A DNA stretch of 9,790 nucleotides from Dehalococcoidia bacterium (GTDB taxonomy: Bacteria; Chloroflexota; Dehalococcoidia; JAUYDP01), in contig JAUYDP010000430.1 of NCBI GenBank assembly GCA_030691805.1, forward strand, positions 1 to 9,790, read 5' to 3'. A model generated the notes under the pieces. That model did no database searches and was not told where the DNA came from. It worked only from the letters and a program-made list of their open reading frames with translations. Of the stretch, positions 5,558 to 9,790 are shown piece by piece. Position 1 is the first letter of the stretch. Each line of letters begins with the position of its first letter. Made by a program: the position numbers and the translations under genes.

Positions 5558-5564
5558 AAGGAGG
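5558..5564 (+). promoter_or_regulatory. Shine-Dalgarno AAGGAGG deciding the GTG 5570 start
   Basis: AAGGAGG stands 5 nt before GTG 5570, whereas ATG 5519 has only a C-rich stretch upstream. The frame is the same, so the choice changes only 17 N-terminal residues. Confidence 0.75.
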
Positions 5565-5569
5565 CTTCC

Positions 5570-7963
5570 GTGGCGGGTTGGAGTCCTTTCCAGGTGTTCC
5601 GCAACTGTGGCCGGGGCTCACTCTTGGCCCTGGGCCTGGCGATCGCCGTGCTTAGCACCGTATTCTTCATAGGCGGGCGAGTTCATCCCGCTGGGGCCGG
5701 AGGTCCCTGGCAAAGCGCCACCTGCGCCCCGTCACCATGTTCGGACCCTCGCGACGTGGCCCTTTCCTGGCCTGGTTCCGGGCAGACGGGCGCCTATGCG
5801 CTGGCATATCTTCTTGGCGGTGCAGACAGAAGGCTGTGGCGGAGCGAGGATGGGGGCCAGAATTTCCGGGACGTCCAGGCATACCTGGACCGCGACCTCG
5901 CCTCTATCAGCCTTGTGCGGGCCGCCGGCGCTCCCACTTTCACCATTTATGCCGCCGTTAGCGGGACGGCCGAAATCCTGCGCAGCCGGGACGAGGGCGC
6001 CACCTTCGATAGCTGGCCGCTCCCGCTGCCCATGGAGGGGGGCCCTGTGTGCGGCCTCGGCCCCGACGAGGCGGTGGTCTTGGGGAATTCTCCCATCGCC
6101 GGCCCTATCGTCCAGTGGTCCCAGTTCGAAAGGGGGGCCGACGGCTTGAACACCCTGGGGGGCCTCCGCCGTGACTGCGATATCGTCCGGGACCCCAACG
6201 GCAATGTGATCGCCGTATCTGTAGGCAACGGCCGGGACATCATGACCTTTGCCATAGACCCCAACCGACCCGCCCCGTCGCGGCTGGTGGTAACCAACAC
6301 CCAGGCACCCCCCGCCTGGCAACTAGATGACATAGACTGCGAGTCCTATGCCGCCGACGAGATAATCATGGGCGTGGGGCGGCGGGAGGCCGCGGCGAAT
6401 CGTCCCGCCGTCTGCCGGGCCGCCGGCAAAGACATAGACGACCTGGGTCTGCTACTGAGCGCTCCCTATCCCTTCACCACCTGGACCACTGTGTTCACAA
6501 CGGAGCGTCCTTTGATCAGCGTCAGCTTCTTTGACGTCTTCGGGGCCACCCTGGGGGATGACGGCACAGTCCACACGACCACCGACGGGGGAAACACCTG
6601 GTCCAAATGGACCAGCCCCACAGGCTCCATCCCCCGGAAGGTACTGGTGCTGCCGCGCCGCACGGATCTGGACAACTACCCTCGGGTAGTGATGCTAAGC
6701 CCAACCGGTATCTGGTTCCGCGAGTTGCTATCTCTCCCAAACCTGGCTATAAACAAAGAGGGTCCAGCCCAGGTAATCGTCGGTGGCGAAGTCACCTATA
6801 CACTGCGGATTACCAATACCGGAGGCCTTGCCAATAACGTCACGGTCAGCGACACAGTGTCGGCCGATCATGGGGTGGTACAGGCGCTGCCGGCCCCCAG
6901 CGGCAGGTCGGGCCAGACCACCCTCTGGTCCCTGGGGAGCCTGGCACCCGGGGAGACTCGCACCATCAGCTATACAGTGCTCCTGACCGACGACCTCCAG
7001 GTTGGAGGTCTGGTGATCAACCGGGCCGAGGTGGCGGCCTCCGCTGACAGCAATGCCGCCGACAACACGGCGGTGGTGACCGCCACCGTGCAGGGCGGCG
7101 GGGGAGGCGGCGCTGGTAAGGCAGATATGGAGGCGACCAAGGCTGGGCCCCCGGCCGTGGTGGCCGGGCAGCCCTTCACCTATACCCTCATGGCCAGTAA
7201 TCTGGGCACCGAGAAAGCTACCTCGGTGATTTTCACCGATACCCTGCCGCCGGAGCTTCGCTTCCTCAGCGCCGATTTCCCGGTTGCCGCTGTCCTCACG
7301 CCGGCCATCCGCTGGCAAGCCGGGGAGGTGGACCCCGGGACCATCGCCCGCATCTCAGTTCAAGTTGAGCTGAGAGGCTCCGTCGCCGCCGGGACCGTGA
7401 TTACTAACCTTATCTCCGTATCGTCAGCAAACGACTCCAACCTGGCGAATAACAGCGGCTCCTTCACTTCCACCGTGGCCACCGTCGCCCCTGCTCCGTC
7501 ACCGGCCCAGACCGTGTCCGGGACCATCGGGGCCCTGGGCGGCACCCTGTCCTCCCAGGAAGGGAGCTACGTGGTCATAGTCCCCCGCCGCGCTTTTAGC
7601 AGCCCGCTCTCCCTGAATTTCACTCTGGCGGCCCCGCCGCCGGCCACCGGGGGCAGTATACCCCTGGCAGCTTTCGCCCTCTCCGGCACATTGGGCACGG
7701 CTTTGGTGGAGACCCTGGACCGGCCCATCACTGTGGAGGTAAAGTACTCCGACGCCGGGCTGACCCCGGAGCAGGAGCGCAAGCTGAAGCTCTACAGGAA
7801 GACAACCTCTGGAGGCTTCGTGGAGCTTTCAACGCAGGTGGATACCGCCAACAACATCGCTCGGGCCACCCTGGACCATCTAAGCGAGTTCGTCCTGCAA
7901 GTGCTGGAGCGCTTTTCGGTGTACCTGCCCTTCCTCGCGAGAGGGTGGGCTGGGGGCTGGTAG
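5570..7963 (+). CDS. Large exported protein: BNR-like motifs, two DUF11 domains, ZU5-like region, VYLPFL C-terminus
   Basis: A ~797-aa surface protein (814 aa if the poorer ATG 5519 were used). A signal or anchor helix lies at residues ~18-36 (LLALGLAIAVLSTVFFIGG), with a possible cleavage site near AGA|GG (~43). Residues ~45-385 hold Asp-box/BNR-like turns (LWRSEDGGQNF 89-99, ILRSRDEGATF 136-146, VHTTTDGGNTW 334-344), which indicates a sialidase- or YCF48-type propeller without visible catalytic residues. Two DUF11 domains follow (~391-507 and ~518-636), each ending with the signature AEVAASADSNAADNTA or ISVSSANDSNLANNSG, and separated by a Gly-rich linker. A ZU5-like part (~647-735, GALGGTLSSQEGSYVVIVPRRAF) and the C-terminal VYLPFLARGWAGGW complete it. 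Cell-surface display or adhesion is inferred from the domain set. It is clearly more GC-rich than the 831-3724 genes and ends 5 bp from the convergent dehydratase gene. Confidence 0.82.
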   Translation: MAGWSPFQVFRNCGRGSLLALGLAIAVLSTVFFIGGRVHPAGAGGPWQSATCAPSPCSDPRDVALSWPGSGQTGAYALAYLLGGADRRLWRSEDGGQNFRDVQAYLDRDLASISLVRAAGAPTFTIYAAVSGTAEILRSRDEGATFDSWPLPLPMEGGPVCGLGPDEAVVLGNSPIAGPIVQWSQFERGADGLNTLGGLRRDCDIVRDPNGNVIAVSVGNGRDIMTFAIDPNRPAPSRLVVTNTQAPPAWQLDDIDCESYAADEIIMGVGRREAAANRPAVCRAAGKDIDDLGLLLSAPYPFTTWTTVFTTERPLISVSFFDVFGATLGDDGTVHTTTDGGNTWSKWTSPTGSIPRKVLVLPRRTDLDNYPRVVMLSPTGIWFRELLSLPNLAINKEGPAQVIVGGEVTYTLRITNTGGLANNVTVSDTVSADHGVVQALPAPSGRSGQTTLWSLGSLAPGETRTISYTVLLTDDLQVGGLVINRAEVAASADSNAADNTAVVTATVQGGGGGGAGKADMEATKAGPPAVVAGQPFTYTLMASNLGTEKATSVIFTDTLPPELRFLSADFPVAAVLTPAIRWQAGEVDPGTIARISVQVELRGSVAAGTVITNLISVSSANDSNLANNSGSFTSTVATVAPAPSPAQTVSGTIGALGGTLSSQEGSYVVIVPRRAFSSPLSLNFTLAAPPPATGGSIPLAAFALSGTLGTALVETLDRPITVEVKYSDAGLTPEQERKLKLYRKTTSGGFVELSTQVDTANNIARATLDHLSEFVLQVLERFSVYLPFLARGWAGGW

Positions 7964-7968
7964 AGGGT

Positions 7969-9276
7969 TCATGCCTTCAGCTTCTTTAGCCCCAGGCGCT
8001 CCATGAAGGAGTCTATGCGGTCCAGGGTCTGGCCTTCGTCGAACTCCCGCTTGTCGCCCATATTGCCCTCATAGGTCATCACCGGCAGGCCGGACTCCAC
8101 AAGGGCCAGGCGGTTCTCCATGGCGCCCTGAGTCAGGCCCTCACAGCCCCGGTTCAGGTGCAGGATGATCCCATCGGCGCGCCACTGGCGGGCGATGTCC
8201 AGCACCTGGCTCGACTTGTCCTCCGCCGTAGTAAAATTGGAAAGTATGGGCTTCTCTACATAGAAGGTGGCCATAGCCCGCAAGGCATCCTCGCGGGTCT
8301 TCATGGGCATGCCACGCTCCTTCAGGGTTTTGGGCGGCGCCCAGTTGCCGTCCGGGTCCTTCACCAGATTGCCACCCAGGGAAAAGCTGTATTGGGAGCC
8401 GATGCAAAGAGCGCCATATTCCTCCAGGTAGCGGTATAGCTTGAGGAAGTGCCAGGGAGGCTCCGAATCGTCCAACAGGCGGCACCGCTCGGTAGCCAGA
8501 GCAGCGATGCCCTGGCGAACACGGTCTTCCACCTCGTCCCGCACCTGGCGACAGAATGCGACCCCCTCGTGGTCATGGCCCAGGAGATGAGGAATCACGT
8601 AGATGGAGAAGATAGACTTCTGGCTCAAGGGGGCGGGGACGTCCTTTTGGAAGTGTACGATCTCGCCCATCAGGCACATTGCCTCGCATTCGTTTTCGAC
8701 TGCCTGGATAAGGCGCTCGTCGTCGTACCCCCTGCCGGTAACCTTCACCATCCACTCGATGCCCTCCTGCATCTGGGAGACCAGGTACTCCACAAACCTC
8801 TCTTTCCGGTCGTACTTGGCGGGAGAGAGGGGGATGTCTATGCTGAAGTAAGGCACTTTCAAATACTCACTGACATACTGAAACCATTTGGAATGAGTGT
8901 CGCAGAACTGAGAGGACATGCAGAAGTCCGGCCTGGGGAAAGGGCCTCCGAAATAGTAGCGGTCCAGGAACATGGATCCCCAATAGTTGAGCATATAGGA
9001 ACAAACGTCCCGGGCGAAGCCGCGGGTCTCCACCGACTCGGCGCACTCCTGGCTGAACTGAGAATTGGTGGCGATCATGGCCCCATAAGGCTCGGCCCCG
9101 AAGAAAACATACTCTCCCAGCCCAGCCGGCAAGACCAGGAAGGCGGAGGAGCCGCCGGAGATCAGCAGCTTCCCGTCGTCGTGGGCGGTGGCTACGCTCC
9201 GGTAGTATGCCGCCATGAGCTCCTTGGCCTTTCCCCAGCAGTCCAGGGGTTTAGTTTGGTATTTTGCCTGCAACAC
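7969..9276 (-). CDS. 2-hydroxyacyl-CoA dehydratase / benzoyl-CoA reductase family subunit (HgdB/BcrB-like)
   Basis: A complete 435-aa member of the HgdB/HgdC-BcrB/BcrC family, whose subunits carry iron-sulfur clusters and use ATP-driven one-electron reduction to dehydrate 2-hydroxyacyl-CoA or reduce an aromatic-CoA ring. Visible marks are RGFARDVCSYMLNYWGSM (85-102), a cluster-type Cys at 92; PDFCMSSQFCDTHSKWF (116-132) with Cys119 and Cys125; and the C-terminal block ILHLNRGCEGLTQGAMENR (371-389) with Cys378, followed by LPVMTYEGNMGDKREFDEGQTLDRIDSFMERLG (397-429), the family signature. The length fits the larger subunits. GTG 9276 is preceded by AAGGAG (9293-9288) at 11 nt. The partner subunit and the activating ATPase are not in this window, and repeats lie immediately upstream. 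The substrate cannot be told from sequence, so no gene symbol is given. Confidence 0.9.
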   Translation of the reverse strand: MLQAKYQTKPLDCWGKAKELMAAYYRSVATAHDDGKLLISGGSSAFLVLPAGLGEYVFFGAEPYGAMIATNSQFSQECAESVETRGFARDVCSYMLNYWGSMFLDRYYFGGPFPRPDFCMSSQFCDTHSKWFQYVSEYLKVPYFSIDIPLSPAKYDRKERFVEYLVSQMQEGIEWMVKVTGRGYDDERLIQAVENECEAMCLMGEIVHFQKDVPAPLSQKSIFSIYVIPHLLGHDHEGVAFCRQVRDEVEDRVRQGIAALATERCRLLDDSEPPWHFLKLYRYLEEYGALCIGSQYSFSLGGNLVKDPDGNWAPPKTLKERGMPMKTREDALRAMATFYVEKPILSNFTTAEDKSSQVLDIARQWRADGIILHLNRGCEGLTQGAMENRLALVESGLPVMTYEGNMGDKREFDEGQTLDRIDSFMERLGLKKLKA

Positions 9277-9287
9277 TATGATCGCAA

Positions 9288-9309
9288 CTCCTTGGGCACT
9301 ATATTATCA
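9288..9309 (-). promoter_or_regulatory. -10 region and Shine-Dalgarno of the dehydratase-family gene
   Basis: On the minus strand TGATAATATAG (9309-9299) contains the extended -10 TGaTAATAT and is identical to the motif in the tRNA-Gln promoter. AAGGAG follows at 9293-9288. Transcription would start near 9294, giving an ~18-nt leader with the Shine-Dalgarno sequence at its very end. No good -35 box is visible; TTGGGC upstream is too far (~21 bp) and a poor match. Confidence 0.5.
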
Positions 9310-9344
9310 GCCGGTTTAAGGCATTCGGCCCAACCGCCCCCCCA

Positions 9345-9790
9345 CCCCAAAAAATAATAGGAGGGGGGACACCCCCCAATCCCCCCGGCCTATCGGCGCT
9401 CTTGTTTCTCGTTACCTCTTCCTAGGAGAGGGGGGACAAACCCCATATTCCACCCGGCCTATCGGCGCTTTTGTTTCTCGTTACTTCCTCCTGGGAGAGG
9501 GAGGACAAACCCTTAATCCCCCAAGCCTTTCGGCGCCCTGCAACCCCATCCTTCCTAAATGGGGAATTTGCGAAGGGACGCCTACCTATCCCCGGCCTGT
9601 CGGCGCTGTGCCTCTACTTCGTTCACCAATGGGAAATTTGCGGAGGGAACACCCCCCCTATCCCCTAACCTGTCGGTGCCCAGCTACCTACTCCCTTTCC
9701 AAATGCGGGTTTGGGGGGGACTCCGCCATCACCCCCGTCCTGCCGGTGCCCAGCTACACACTCCGGTCCTAAATGCGGGTTTTGGGGTGA
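9345..9790. repeat. Degenerate tandem repeat array, unit about 70 bp, at least 6 copies
   Basis: The core GGCCTATCGGCGC recurs at 9387, 9456, 9524 (AGCCTTTCGGCGC), 9594 (GGCCTGTCGGCGC), 9667 (AACCTGTCGGTGC) and 9737 (GTCCTGCCGGTGC), giving periods of 69, 68, 70, 73 and 70 bp. Between cores lies a G-rich stretch followed by a C-rich one. Neighbouring copies share sub-types: 1 and 2 have TTGTTTCTCGTTAC and GGACAAACCC, 3 and 4 have AATTTGCGRAGGGA, and 5 and 6 have CCCAGCTAC and AAATGCGGGTTT. A partial unit with GGGGGG-ACA-CCCCCC (9363-9377) starts the array, and it runs off the window end. No gene is credible inside it. Confidence 0.85.

Noticed and set aside
5519..5569. ATG 5519 as start of the DUF11 gene
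   Set aside because: It has no Shine-Dalgarno sequence and overlaps the predicted -10 box, while GTG 5570 in the same frame has AAGGAGG at 5 nt.
5732..6322. 196-aa minus-strand open frame (and a similar one at 6728-7318)
   Set aside because: Both are antisense shadows of the DUF11 gene, with low-complexity composition and no ribosome binding site or domain.
8449..9357. 302-aa open frame on the plus strand
   Set aside because: It lies opposite the well-supported dehydratase-family gene, has no recognisable domain, and is explained by the GC-rich codon use of the minus-strand gene.
9471..9668. 65-aa open frame in the repeat array
   Set aside because: It is built entirely from the tandem repeat, and the frame is not preserved from unit to unit because the periods (68, 70, 73) are not all multiples of three.
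9345..9790. Possible CRISPR array
   Set aside because: The whole ~70-bp unit repeats with gradual divergence. There are no unique spacers of constant length between identical repeats, and no cas genes.

Overview
The window looks like a chromosomal segment of a bacterium, most likely an uncultured member of the Chloroflexota (Dehalococcoidia- or Anaerolineae-like). This rests on several things together: large secreted proteins built from DUF11, BNR-like, PA14 and SpoIID-like domains, a protein ending in a VYLPFL-type C-terminus that I associate with Chloroflexota surface proteins, a 2-hydroxyacyl-CoA dehydratase/benzoyl-CoA reductase family subunit, and bacterial sigma70-type promoters. The lineage is an inference from domain content, not a proven assignment.

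Layout from left to right. (1) Minus strand: a type II toxin-antitoxin pair hicB-hicA (480 to 32) lies directly 3' of a tRNA-Gln(CTG) gene with encoded CCA (603 to 530), which has its own consensus-like promoter. (2) Plus strand, 831-3724: a two-gene putative operon for exported proteins. The first has an N-terminal membrane anchor or signal, a long Pro/Thr/Ala linker and a TolB-like beta-propeller. The second is a SpoIID/LytB-like domain followed by two PA14 domains. A 9-bp long-range complementarity lies in the 5' leader. (3) 3725-4574: about 850 bp without a recognisable gene. (4) 4575-5471: a non-autonomous IS1380-family element with perfect 17-bp terminal inverted repeats. Its transposase has lost its middle, and its start codon appears to be ATA. 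(5) 5570-7963: a secreted or anchored ~800-aa protein with BNR-like motifs, two DUF11 domains, a ZU5-like region and the VYLPFL C-terminus. (6) 9276-7969, minus strand and convergent: a 435-aa 2-hydroxyacyl-CoA dehydratase-family subunit. (7) About 9345-9790: a degenerate ~70-bp tandem repeat array that runs off the window.

The left part (to about 4570) is visibly less GC-rich than the right part (from about 4690). The IS remnant sits at this change, which suggests a patchwork region. The most interesting regulatory observation is that both surface-protein loci appear to be driven by a perfect TTGACA box followed by a homopolymeric G7 or C9 tract inside the -35/-10 spacer. That is the architecture of phase-variable promoters, so surface-protein expression may switch by slipped-strand changes in spacer length. 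Other points of note are the SpoIID-PA14 fusion lacking the usual His of the SpoIID GHGxGMSQ motif, and the unclassified repeat array.
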